DNA of 54,154 nt from Candolleomyces eurysporus. Lineage: Eukaryota > Basidiomycota > Agaricomycetes > Agaricales > Psathyrellaceae. Made by a program: the position numbers and the translations under genes. This document shows, in pieces, positions 35,314 through 45,307 of the stretch. The notes under the pieces were generated by a model, which was not told where the DNA came from, made no database searches, and saw only the letters and a list, made by a program, of their open reading frames with translations. Position 1 is the first letter of the stretch, and every line of letters begins with the position of its first letter. The stretch is from assembly GCA_027579435.1 (NCBI GenBank), contig JANBPK010000891.1:1-54154 (forward strand), given 5' to 3'.

Positions 35314-36410
35314 ATGGCCGATCCGAACTTAGGGTCCTCAGAAACATCAACCCCGAAATTTGACCCGGAGTGCAAGTTCGTCACGTCGTATCTCGTCAGT
35401 CCGGCCACTCTCGCTGGGATTAGGCTGTTATTAGCCCTTTTCACGCTTGTGACTCTTTTGTTTACCCTCATATGGCAAGGAGTCAGGACCGGTGGTGCTG
35501 AAGAGTGCGTCCGTTCATTGGAACCCCTATTCTGTATCTGGAGGACTGACAAGACAACTTTCTTTCCAATCAGATATTTTTCGTACTTCACGAACTTGAC
35601 GTACATCGGTCTCTGCGCCTATTTCTTTGCCTCGGGCACCCAAACGTTTGCGTACTCGAGAGCATGCATCAGGGGCGGTGCAAGTTCCGACCCACCGACG
35701 TACCCACTTCAACGATGGCATCGTGTGTTCCAGTATCTGCACGTCCTGCTTTNACACCACCATTGCAACATTTCGTGCGTGGGCCCAAACATTTATCCGT
35801 GTCATGGTTAGACGATTGACATCTGTCTAGCTATTATTGTGACAGTCGTGTACTGGGCTCTTCTCGCATCGTCTTCTTCCTTCACACCTCCATTCAACGG
35901 TGAGATAAGATCCAGGATCGATTTGGAAAGTCCCATCTGACGCGCGGCGATATAGCGTTCTCTAACGTCAGCAAACATTTGCTGAACTCTGTTTTTGCGT
36001 TGTTCGAAGTCTTGTTCACGAATGTTGGTCCTCTTCCTTGGTTAGATCTACCCGTGTCGATTGTTCTTCTGGGCGGATATCTCGGTGTTGCTTATATCAC
36101 GCACGCGACTCAGGGTTTTTATCGTGAGTCCTCTATCGTTGCAATACGAATGAACCGCATCCCATTCTGATATCTATCTGCGTCATACGCCATAGCCTAC
36201 TCGTTCCTTGATCCTAAACGCCAGGGCGCAAAGCTCGCTGCGTATATCGTCGGCATCGCTGTCGGTCAGGTCGTAGTCTTCGTTGCGGCATGGGGTCTAA
36301 TCAAGCTCAGAGAACACTTGGTGCTATCGAAAAAGAAGGCTAGGGAAGCTTCTATGGAGGCAGAATCCGAGCCGAAGGTTAACGCACCAACTGCCGTTGA
36401 GCGGACATAG
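35314..36410 (+). CDS. FAR-17a/AIG1-like multi-pass membrane protein
   Basis: Five exons: 35314-35504, 35574-35774, 35831-35899, 35956-36123 and 36196-36410; 280 aa once one base is discounted. The N at 35753 must be an extra base: without it exon 2 has the length needed for phase, and the helix reads LLYTTIATF. Membrane segments: AGIRLLLALFTLVTLLF, a YFSYFTNLTYIGLCAYFFASG helix, the segment around VTVVYWALLAS, LPVSIVLLGGYLGVAYI and AAYIVGIAVGQVVVFVAAW. The FTNLTYIGL and THATQGFYPYSFLDP motifs resemble the FAR-17a/AIG1 (ADTRP-like) family, whose animal members hydrolyse fatty-acid esters of hydroxy fatty acids. The C-terminus is basic then acidic and soluble. The function in fungi is unknown. 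Confidence 0.65.
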
Positions 36411-37689
36411 GTTTCTTAAACACTCTTCGTCTTTCCCGCCCACTTACGCCTTCTCACGTCGCACTCACTGGACCCTTTCATTTATTCGCTCATATCATAC
36501 CTACACGACAACATATGCATATTATTCACCAGAATGTGTACGTATTCACTCACAGCGATCTGCTTGTGCTAATTCTAGTCGTCCTTACTCCGGGAGATCT
36601 GGAGATCGGTTGAATCTCACTCTCCAAAGTCCAAGGCATCGATTAATGCGACACGACCAACTCGTCGCGGGGTATTTTTTTGAAGATGCTGTTCAGTATC
36701 ACCAAGTTGTTCAATTTCAGGGTCTCCAGGGTATCGTCTGTCCGTGGAAGGAGCAGATATCGGCCAGGTCTGCGAATTCTTGACCTGCCTGTTCCGATCA
36801 ACCTAGAATTCGATGACCTCATTTTCGAGCTACCTTTGGTCCTCTATTTCTCTAAATATTCCCTTTGAACTTCTCCGATTCACCAGCACATCGACCTCCG
36901 CGACCTGCAATCACAGACTATCGAACTATGCCACTCGTGGAATGACGTGATTCAGACAGACAGTCTCATCACCCTGGCTCGCCTCATTTCCTTTCTTTGG
37001 CTCGGATCTACCACTCTACTACCATGGCCACCAAGCTCGCAGAGACTGTCAGTCCCCGTCAACCCAACGCTCCTAACGACTAAGACGCTCTAAACCGAAT
37101 CATCGCCCTCTGCAATCCAAGATCGACGCTCTCGAAGGTTCTGATGGCCCGGAAAAGTGGCTACTGAGCCTCCAGTCAGTCTGAGCCTCAGGCCTACCCA
37201 CAGAAACTACGAGCGACTCGACTCAGAGGAAGATGGTCTACTGCCGTATACTCGAGTACCTCATCCATTCTGCACCCAACAAAACAGCTCGTTCAGCTGT
37301 TGTGCGGGATACTACTTCGCAGGGAAAGTAGGGAGCTTGTCGAGCCGGGCGGAGTATATGCTGTTCATTTCGTCATTCCACGGGATCTCCCCGCTTTTTG
37401 TTTGAATCCTGACTCTTCCATCGTCATGATGATCAGTTTTGGCGCCTAAAGGCAGGGCCTGCGACTCCCGTCGGATCTGGCCTCGTGATTCATACTCGAT
37501 GAGGAAGAGGAGTCCGGTGCAGGACTCTGGGAGGCTTACCAGGCCGTTCGGTCAAAGATCAGTCGCATATTGCCTACTTCGAGTTTTTACACATGGAAAT
37601 ACCTTCGATCTACTGACATAAGAGTTCGGGTTCCGATTTCTAGGCTTTGACTTGCGATCGCTCTCCCTGCGTCGTATCTGGGCGTATCA
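36411..37689. other. Region between the unique genes and the palindrome
   Basis: About 1.3 kb. The first part is the 3' flank of the membrane-protein gene. A short frame from ATG 37024 (MATKLAETVSPRQPN) and a nearby LQSKIDALEGSDGPEKW stretch faintly resemble the start of a retrotransposon Gag (K-LEG-ENW), but frames are broken and no other element parts are seen. Not called as an element. Confidence 0.3.
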
Positions 37690-37700
37690 ACTGTGCCACT

Positions 37701-38300
37701 TTAGAATGGCCCACAACTTCGAAAGGAAGTTGAAGCTGAGATGGTGAGTGATTGCAACCACTTTTTAGATGAGGTTATTGCGTTCACATCTTGCCTGGCT
37801 TGACCAAGGACTCGGATAACGCGAGTGTTAAACCTCCCACTTGACTCGGTGTACTCGGTGATTTTTGTTACCAGGGGATTTGGGCATTGAATGTACGGAG
37901 CATCCTCGAAAGCTTCGGCTACAATTTTTTTNAGGGAAGAGCCCAACGGTCCCAGTAGGGCGACGAGGCTCGAAAATGTCTTGAATTTGGGCTCGTACGC
38001 TCAGCGCCTGTTCGACGACCTTAACCTGGTTTAAGTCCACGGTAAGAGAGTCTGAGTGTCACAGTCTAGTGTTTGACCTCGTATCTCATATCGCCTTTCG
38101 TTTGCACCAACAGGCAAGATATCATACGTACAACATCGCCCGGTGTCACTGGGCTTGGCAAAACCCGAAGGTGAAGTTACACAGCTGATTTAAGCGAAAA
38201 GGAAAACGATTTCAACCTACTTCCGAGCTCGGTTGACGAGATCAGCTCGAAATCGTGGCTGTGGATGCGACTACTCACGATTCAAGACCCATTGAAGTAT
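37701..38300 (-). pseudogene. Gene remnant in the repeat (copy 1)
   Basis: Minus-strand pieces read RYEIRGQTLDCDTQTLLP, then (frame changed) NQVKVVEQALSVRAQIQDIF, GTVGLF, an N, and VAEAFEDAPYIQCPNPLVTK, ITEYTESSGRF. Equivalent pieces occur in the other arms, for example AKAFEDAPSIQCPNSLVTE at 44640-44720 (+). The frames are broken differently in each copy. I do not recognise the parent gene; it looks like a conserved protein that was carried along in the repeat and lost function. Confidence 0.4.
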
Positions 38301-38819
38301 CCCTTTCCTTCGCAGCGAAACCTCGAGCTTCAGGTTGCGTGTTGTATCATACTATATTCCCAGCAAGTCTTGCGCTGCGGAGCACCTTGTCAAAGTCTCG
38401 GCGACCGAGTCTCGTGCCCGACCCAATATTTCTGCTTAGAGGTCGAGGGTGCAGTGTGTGTACTAGGGTTGAGCTGAATGTTTTACATAGATTGATTGCT
38501 TTGCCATCATCCGAGGTAAAGTCAATTGATCATCATTGCTCGAGGCGACGAGCCATACTCGAACCGGCCATTTTACGGCAACTCATAGCAGAAACATTTC
38601 CATGGTGATCTATAGCTATGTACTTTCCATCTTTTCTGTTAGTCATTAATTCATTGCGTGACGCTTTGAACAAACCATTGTTCCCAATCAGTTCCCAATC
38701 AAGATATGTTTAACTTTGCCCGCAACTATGGGTCCGAGCTAGCCATGTTCGGCGCTGACGATCTCCGAGCGTCCAGCCAAAATGAGCACTAGAATGCGCC
38801 CAATGTCAAGTCACTCTGA

Positions 38820-39128
38820 TAGAACAAGGGTATGAGGGAGATCAATAAGCTTGTCGAGGGTCCTGACCACCAATACAGAATTCCTCTTTTCGCGGAGAAA
38901 AAATTAAAAAAANGAGACATACCGCCACTGATGATCAGAAAGGCATCCTACTTAAAAGGTGGACAGGGTGGAGATAGAAGCCCCAGTGCTTGGCCACTTA
39001 CCACTGAAGCTTCTCTCTCTCTTACTGAACGAAGGGCTGGTCCCAGTTGTTCAAAGGCTTCTACTACATCTACGCATATACTCTCTCTTTACACTCTATA
39101 ATTCTTGCAACCCGCCCTCGTGCTTACA
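38820..39128 (+). promoter_or_regulatory. Conserved upstream block of SPR1 with TATA-like element
   Basis: The same ~300-bp block precedes all four SPR genes. A TATA-like CTTAAAAGG lies at 38951-38959, about 175 bp before the ATG; SPR3 has CATAAAAGG at the same distance. Further shared parts are GAGGGAGATCAATAAGCTTG and ACGAAGGGCTGGTCCCAGTT. Conservation despite repeat divergence supports a working promoter. Confidence 0.55.
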
Positions 39129-40241
39129 ATGATCGCCGCCCGACTCCTCCCAATTGCTGTTGCTGTCGTTCTCAGCTTGCACGCAAGACTTACCCTTGCC
39201 CTCCCTGTCAACAATGAGGTCTGTTTTATGACATACCAAATTCCTTGACATCGTCGTTAACCGCGCTATGATATTCAGGACTTGTCCCTTCGTTCTGTGT
39301 CTGTAGCTAATGACGATGCGTCTACATTAGCGCTTCGTGAGCCATCCGAAGAAGTGAGTGGGCTCATGCACTAGCTTTTGCTCACTTGCGCCAATTTGTC
39401 TTACTAAATGAACAACCTGACACCCTTGTTTAAAATATGTAGGACGAAATGCTCGACCTTGTCCAACGCACGCCGCAGATTAAAGCACCACTTGCCGCAA
39501 TTAACAGGCTTTTTAGGCCTCGACCTGGCCCAGTGAGCCCGGGGCTGATTAGGCGACCTGGCCCAGTGAGNCCCGGGGTTAATTAGGCGACCTGGTTTGG
39601 TGAACCCGGGGCTCATTAGGCGACCTCCTGGTTTGGTGAGCCCGGGGCTGATTAGGCGACCTGGTTTAGCGCCACCAAAGGGAAGGCGTAGCCTTGAGGA
39701 GGTATGCCAAAGCGATTCTCGCGCAGTTTTCCTAAGAACTAACTGAGAAAACTCGCATCCTTGACGGAATTTGTAGGATGAACTGCTCGATCTCGTTGAA
39801 CGCATGCCNCAGGGACGTCCTCGTCCACCCCGCCCTGTTGGACCCCGTCCGATNGCCCCGCCCGGTAAATCCCCGTCCGGTTGGGCCCCGACCTCTCCCT
39901 CCTATCCCTCGACCTGTTCGACCTCTTCCTATCATCCCTCGACCTGTCCGACCTCTTCCCAACATCCCTCGACCTGTCCGACCTCTTCCTAACATCCCTC
40001 GACCTCGTCCTAATGGGCCCCGACCCCGCAGCTTTGAAGAGGTACGGCAAAGAGAATTTTGTGCATTTCCGAAGAACTAACTAACTCAATGTGATAGGGC
40101 GACGAACTGGCCAGTCGAGCTATCGAGGCCGAGGTGAGTAGCATACTTTCCCAGTTCAAACGATAAAATACTTACTTGTCTACCTAGATCATCGAGGAGC
40201 TCCTTCACCGTGGGTACTACGATGACATGGATTTGGATTAA
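39129..40241 (+). CDS. SPR1: secreted Pro/Arg-rich modular precursor-like protein
   Basis: Six phase-0 exons: 39129-39218, 39279-39353, 39443-39701, 39777-40041, 40098-40133 and 40188-40241; 258 aa if the Ns at 39571 and 39854 are dropped as extra bases. Exon 1 is a signal peptide (RLLPIAVAVVLSLHARLTLA). Exon 2 is a short linker ending EPSEE. Exon 3: DEMLDLVQRTPQ, then tandem 11-12-residue repeats RPGPVSPGLIR, RPGPVSPGLIR, RPGLVNPGLIR, RPPGLVSPGLIR, ending KGRRSLEE. Exon 4: DELLDLVERMPQ, then four RPLPxIPRPV-type repeats ending RPRSFEE. Exons 5-6 encode an acidic tail ending RGYYDDMDLD. Repeated RR junctions suggest Kex2-type processing. I do not recognise a named family. It differs from SPR2-4 in exon 3 and lacks the TRR site of exon 4. 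Confidence 0.75.
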
Positions 40242-40525
40242 ACAGTAGTCGCTCTATACACGCTATCCAATTGCGACTGAGACTGCGTGTACCTGTGCAT
40301 GATGCAGGTCGATGTACTGATTAATGAGAATATGCAGTAGTTGCGTTTCCTACGGAGGTCATCGATAAGTCAGATTCTCAGGGTGAAACGAACGGCTGGT
40401 CTTTGTGGGCCTTCACAGGTGAGGTACTTTGTTTTGTGATTTGTTTTGCGAGTCGGCAGAGGTGCTTTGTTTTGTGAGTCGGCAGCGATGCCGTTCTAGT
40501 TGACGCTGCCAAATAGCGTCAATCA

Positions 40526-40639
40526 ACGCGCACCTATTCGGATGACATGATGCGCGTCTAGCACGACAGCCACCTTGGACGCGTCTCGTCCATCCTCTCC
40601 TCTTTTTCCAGGTGGAAAACGCGCGATTTACTCGAGTAA
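40526..40639 (+). promoter_or_regulatory. ACGCG cluster upstream of ZR1
   Basis: Four ACGCG motifs (either strand) lie at 40526-40530, 40553-40557, 40579-40584 (full ACGCGT) and 40619-40624. They resemble the MluI cell-cycle box bound by MBF. Just before them TTGACGCT-gccaaat-AGCGTCAA (about 40499-40521) is an inverted repeat, and TTACTCGAGTAA at 40628-40639 is a perfect palindrome. All four ACGCG motifs are retained upstream of ZR2. Confidence 0.5.
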
Positions 40640-40699
40640 TTTTTTATTTTCTTTTCTTTGAGCTTGTATCTTTCACGAAAGAATACTAGGTTCAACACG

Positions 40700-41810
40700 A
40701 TGTCCAGCGAATTGGGTAGCGGCGGCGACGTTGGAATACCGGGTTTCAATTGGCGTTCTTTCGTGAAGAACTGCCGGACCTGCGGAGAAAAGAATGTGTC
40801 TGGCCGATACGTCAACTGCCGCAAGTGTAGGCAAATCAATAAAGCCAAGGAAGACGAGAAGAAGCGGCGAAAACTTCAGCTCCAGCTCGCCCTTGCTCGG
40901 ACCTTGGCTGACGGATCCGGGGACGAAAATGCTACCTTCACGAAGCCGGCTCAGCCTTTCGTAGGCAGTGATGACGCGATTGGTGGTGGAGAGAGGATGG
41001 CGTTGTCAGGTGCCGGTGCCAACATCCCCAGGAAGCCAAAGACGACCAAGGCCAAAGCCAAGCCAAAGGTGCCGGTTCCTCTGCGGGATCTGGGAGGGAC
41101 GGAGAAGGAGCTGGCTGTACTGATGATGAAGCGATATGTGAAGCATCAGGCGCGTCAACGGGGTATCACGTCCTCTCCTCAGGCTGCCACGGTGCGTCGA
41201 TTCTATCCTCTGTCTCCGTCCTAGGCTCATCGTTTTCCGTCGTCGCGCCAGGACCCGAAGCTGGGTAGGGAATATCAGACTGCCACTGCGCTTTACGGCG
41301 GCATTCGAAGCAAGTGCAATGCCTCTAGGAAGATTCAGTTCTGCGGTTTTCACACCATCATCCCGACGCCTGAGATTGACCAAAAGAAGAGGCTGGACTT
41401 GGTCATCCTCGATAGCCGACAGATTGCTAGGGTCCCATTCGAGTACGTCTCGTCCCCTCCCCGCTCCTACTCTTATTCCATATTCTATGAAGTATGCTGA
41501 CGTCTCCATTCATCACAGTCAGCACGCACCGATCTCTAGGCAGAAAACGAAAGACGACTCCATGTACAACGCCACCTTCAAATGCGCTTGCAGCACCTTT
41601 GATCCTATGTTCCAGCCCAAGGGTGCTTACGAGGCGCTCCAGTGGCAGAGGCAAAGGCGAAAAGCAGAGACCAATGGCGAGAGGGGCGAGTGTCATGGGA
41701 CCGTCAAGATTGTGGTCGAGCGGGACACTACGAGTCATCCCTTCGGAATCGAGGGTCAGAGGATCTCCGTTGCGATTGAGCATCCTGGTCCGGAGGCGAG
41801 ACCTGTCTAG
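40700..41810 (+). CDS. ZR1: zinc-ribbon protein of unknown function
   Basis: Three exons: 40700-41191, 41225-41442 and 41519-41810; 333 aa. I chose ATG 40700 (MSSELGSGG) over 40658 because it follows the promoter palindromes and is shared with ZR2. Near residue 30 is a CRTCGEKNVSGRYVNCRKC ribbon (CX2C...CX2C). It is followed by a charged helix (KAKEDEKKRRKLQLQLALAR), a disordered linker with a basic patch (PRKPKTTKAKAKPK), and a second conserved part: QIARVPFE, MYNATFKCACSTFDPMF, ECHGTVKIVVERDTTSHP. The second part has four more Cys (FCGFH, KCACS, ECHG) and may bind metal too. Intron 1 is only 33 bp and includes an in-frame TAG, so it must be removed. A nuclear role is likely; nothing more specific can be said. 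Confidence 0.7.
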
Positions 41811-42421
41811 GCGTGTCCCTCCCCCTCCTGTGTACTTCTTGAGAGCCGTCGTTGCTCGATCGTTCCCTTTTTTTGATGATGTCGTCATCATCATACTTGT
41901 ATTCTCGTTCATCCGCGATGCTCTATTCCTTCAGTTTACCCCTCTAACCTGTCCACACATTCACCCCCACACACTTATCATTATCCTCTTCGTCTTCTCT
42001 ACATTTCACTCCCGTCTAAATAACACTATTGTTACTACTACTCTTCTTGATTGATATTATTGTACATAGCCATTACTTTTACCCTCGTTTCCGTCGTACT
42101 TTTACAATTAGGTACTCCGACGTAATTCATTCTATCCACTTGGTCAATTGTTGATTCACCGCCGTTACTGGTCACTAAACTTGGGCTCGATTGATTGAAA
42201 TTCAATATGGGTCCCGCAGGATTGGCGGCGCTTGACTCACAACGCGAATCTTTCCATGGATTCCCCAGCCCGTTAGCTAGACGCACGCATCATGTCTGAG
42301 AATCTAACTTATCGATAACCTCAGTAGGGAACACAACTACTACATATTATCATCAATCAGTACATCGATCTGCATTATGCAGTCGCAATCGGATAGTGTG
42401 TATAGAGCGACAGACTACTAT
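41811..42421. other. 3' flanks of ZR1 and SPR2
   Basis: About 600 bp between convergent stop codons. An 82-codon frame without ATG (42038-42286, minus) is also open in the mirror copy at 47592-47840, but it lacks a usable start and probably reflects shared UTR sequence. Confidence 0.4.
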
Positions 42422-43539
42422 CTAATCCAAATCCATGTCATCGTAGTACCCACGGTGAAGGAGCTCCTCGATGATCTAGGTATAAGTAAGTATTTTACCG
42501 TTTGAACTGGGCAAGTATGCTACTCACCTCGTCCTCGATGGTTCGAATGGCCAGTTCCTCAATCTATCAAAGTGAGATGGTGAGTTCTTGGGCAAAATGC
42601 GCGAAAAATGTCTTTGCCGTACCTCGTCAAAGCTGCGCCTCGTCTTCGGCGGCCTAGGAAGAGGTCGGGGGATAGCAGGCTGAGGCATAGGAGGAAGAGG
42701 TCGGACAGGTCGAGGGGCAACAGGTCGAGGCATAGGAGGGAGAGGTCGGACAGGTCGAGGGAGAGGCGGAAGAGGTCTGGGGACAGGTCGAGGCATAGGA
42801 GGAAGAGGTCGTGGAGCCGGACGGGGATTCACNGTGGGGGGCATCGGACGGGGTCCGACCGGGCGGGGTGGACGTCCCTGAGGCATGCGCTCGACAAGAT
42901 CAAGCAGCTCATCCTACATATTTCATCAAGGATGCCAGGTCGTTCAGTTAGTTCTTGTGCAGACTGCGCGAAAGTGGCTTTGGCATACCTCGTCAAGGCT
43001 GCGCCTTCCCTTTGGTGGCGCCAAACCAGGTCGGCCAATCACCCCCGGGCCCCCCAAACCACCTGGGTAGGGCCTGGCCACCGGGCTCGTCGGGCCAGGA
43101 GGTCTATTAATCCCCGGTCTTACCGGGCCAGGTGGAGGCCTAGTATTAATACCAGGTAGCCTATTGATCAAATCAAGTAGACCCTTAGCCTGTGGCGTGC
43201 GTTGGACAAGGTCGAGCAGTTCGTCCTACATAATTTAAACAAGAGTGTCACGTTGTTCAGTTGGTTAGACAAATCGGCGCAAGTAACCAAAAACGAGTGT
43301 TTGTGCCCACTCACCTCTTCGGATGGCTCACGAAGCGCTAATGTAGACGCATCGTCGTTGGCTACAGACACGGAGCGAAGGGACAAGTCCTGAATATAAT
43401 AGCGTGGTTAACGACGATATCAAGGAATTTGGTATGTCGTAAAACAGACCTCATTGTCGACAGGGAGAGCGAGAGTAAGTCTTGCGTGCAAGCTGAGAAC
43501 GACAGCGACAGCAATTGGGAGGAGTCGGGCGGCGATCAT
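42422..43539 (-). CDS. SPR2: secreted Pro/Arg-rich modular precursor-like protein
   Basis: Six phase-0 exons: 43539-43450, 43389-43315, 43225-42989, 42913-42623, 42563-42528 and 42475-42422; 260 aa. The signal peptide is the same as SPR1, ending before LPVDNE. Exon 3: DELLDLVQRTPQAKGLLDLI, then a Gly/Pro/Arg module (RPGINRPPGPTSPVARPYPG) ending APPKGRRSLDE. Exon 4: DELLDLVERMPQGRP, then a long run of RPLPPMPRPV-type repeats ending PPKTRRSFDE. Exons 5-6: IEELAIRTIEDE and IIEELLHRGYYDDMDLD. Acidic and cationic blocks alternate, and RR-S sites mark each switch from Pro-rich to acidic. No N-induced break: the N at 42833 replaces a base that is T in SPR4. Cleaved peptides, a cell-wall structural role, or an SH3/WW ligand are alternatives. 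Confidence 0.8.
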
Positions 43540-44610
43540 TGTAAGCACAACGAGGGCGGGTTGCAAGGATTATAGAGTGTAAAGAGAGAGTATATGCGTA
43601 GATGTAGCAGAAAACTTTGAACAACTGGGACCAGCCCTTCGTTCAGTAGGAGAGGTAGAGAACCTTTAGTGGTAAGTGGCCGAGCACTGGGGCTTCTACC
43701 TCCAACCCGTCCACTTTTTAAGTAGGATGCCTTTCTGATCATCAGTGGCCGTATATCTCTTTGTTGTACTTTTTTTTNCCGTGAAAATGGGAATTCTGTA
43801 TGAGTGGTCAGGACCCTCAACCAGCTTATTGATCTCCCCCATACCCTTCGGCAACGTTCTATCACAGTGACTTAACAATTCCGGCGCTCGTTTGGGCAGG
43901 ACGCTCGGGGATTGAACAATGATTTGTTCAAAGCGTCTCGCGATGAATTAATGACTAACAAAAAAGATGGATAGCACATAGCTATAGATCGCCATGGGAA
44001 TGTTTGTGCTATGAGTTGCCGTCAAATGGCTGGTTCGAGTATGGTCCGTCGCCTCGAGCAATGATGATCAATCAACTTCATCTCGAATGACGGAAAGGCG
44101 ATCAATCTATGCAAAACATATTCAGTTCGACCCTAACTAACACACTGCACCCTCGACCTCTCAGCCGAAATATTGGGTTGGGCATGAGACTCAGTCGCCG
44201 AGACTTTAAAAACGTACTCCGCAGCGCCAGACTTGCTGCTATGCACAACCTGAAGCTCGAGATTTCAAGTTTGCCGTGAGGGAAAGGATACAGCCACGAT
44301 TTCGAGCTGATTTCGACCTGATCTCGTGAACCGGGCTCGGGAGTAGGTTGAAATCATTTTCGTTTTTGCTTGAATGAGCCGTGTAGCTTCACCTTCGGGA
44401 TTTGCCAAGCCCAATGACACCGGACGATGTTGCACGTATGATCTCTTTCCTGTCCATGCAAACGATGGCAACATGAGATAAGAGGCCAAACCTTAGGTTG
44501 TGACACCCAGGCTGTCTTACCGTGGGCTTGAACCAAGTTAAAGTTGTCGAACAGCCGTTGACCCTACGAACCCAATGCCAAGACGTTCTCGAGTCCCACT
44601 GGGACCGTTG

Positions 44611-45307
44611 GGCTCTTCCCTAAAAGAGTTGTAGCCAAAGCTTTCGAGGATGCTCCATCCATTCAATGCCCAAATTCCCTGGTGACAGAAATCACCGAGT
44701 ACACCGAGTCGAGTGGGAGGTTCGATCGTGACACATTATCCGAGTCCCTGGTCAAGTCAGGCACGATGTGAACGCAATGATCTCATCTCACAGTGGTTAT
44801 GATCACGCATCATCTCAGCCTCAACCTCCTTTCGAAGTTGTGGACCATTCTGAAGTGGCACAATTAATGTACCCAGTTACGACGCAGCGAGAGCGAGAGC
44901 GAGTCAAAGCCTGGAAATCGAAGGTATTTCCAAGAGGCAAAACGCGACACATTTGACCTCCAAGACAGTCAATTCATATATCGTACAAGGAAAAGCCAAG
45001 TTGTCGGGCGTCACATCAACGTAGCCCGCTTCACGACAAGCTTATCTCGGCTTTCGAGACGCGCCACAAAATAAGCCTTGGCGCAAGACACAGCCTCTTC
45101 CTCGATAATTCGACAAACACGGTCGAACTCCTCCGGACAGTCTTCCCTTCGCACAACGCAACCCAGGTCGCGTTTCTGCTTGGATATTAATAGCATATTG
45201 TATGAACCATCTTCATTTTTTGGGGGTTGAGAGGTTTGAATTCTCACTACGACTTCCTTTCCACCGTGAGATATGCTGGGAACTTGGCAGCTGAAAGATG
45301 CGGTTTA
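44611..45307. other. Asymmetric core of the palindrome with gene remnants
   Basis: About 700 bp that do not mirror each other. The left part (to about 44,870) repeats the remnant seen at 37,690-37,960 in reverse. The right part holds a minus-strand frame, 45011-45247 and open further upstream, reading KNEDGSYNMLLISKQKRD, CVVRREDCPEEFDRVC and RIIEEEAVSCAKAYFVAR. It looks like a piece of a real protein, but has no ATG and I do not recognise it. A second copy is at 53141-53458. Confidence 0.4.

Larger units (their letters stand above)
37690..44610. repeat. Large palindrome, left arm
   Basis: Mirror pairs sum to ~89,900 in the inner part: SPR2 start 43539 with SPR3 start 46361; ZR1 start 40700 with ZR2 start 49201; ACGCGT 40579 with 49321. 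Near the core, sequence around 44,600 (CTCGAGTCCCACTGGGACCG) pairs with 45,313-45,335. The outer part (37690-40450, with SPR1) pairs with 50,560-53,115 after allowing for the 1.1-kb insertion in the other arm. Confidence 0.9.

Noticed and set aside
37024..37190. Start of an LTR-retrotransposon Gag
   Set aside because: Only a faint K-ALEG-EKW resemblance; frames are broken at once and no LTR, protease or polymerase is seen.
39584..39590. In-frame stop in SPR1 exon 3, suggesting a pseudogene
   Set aside because: The stop appears only if the N at 39571 is counted as a base. Without it the exon is 86 codons, fits the phase-0 introns and extends the RPGxVxPGLIR repeat.
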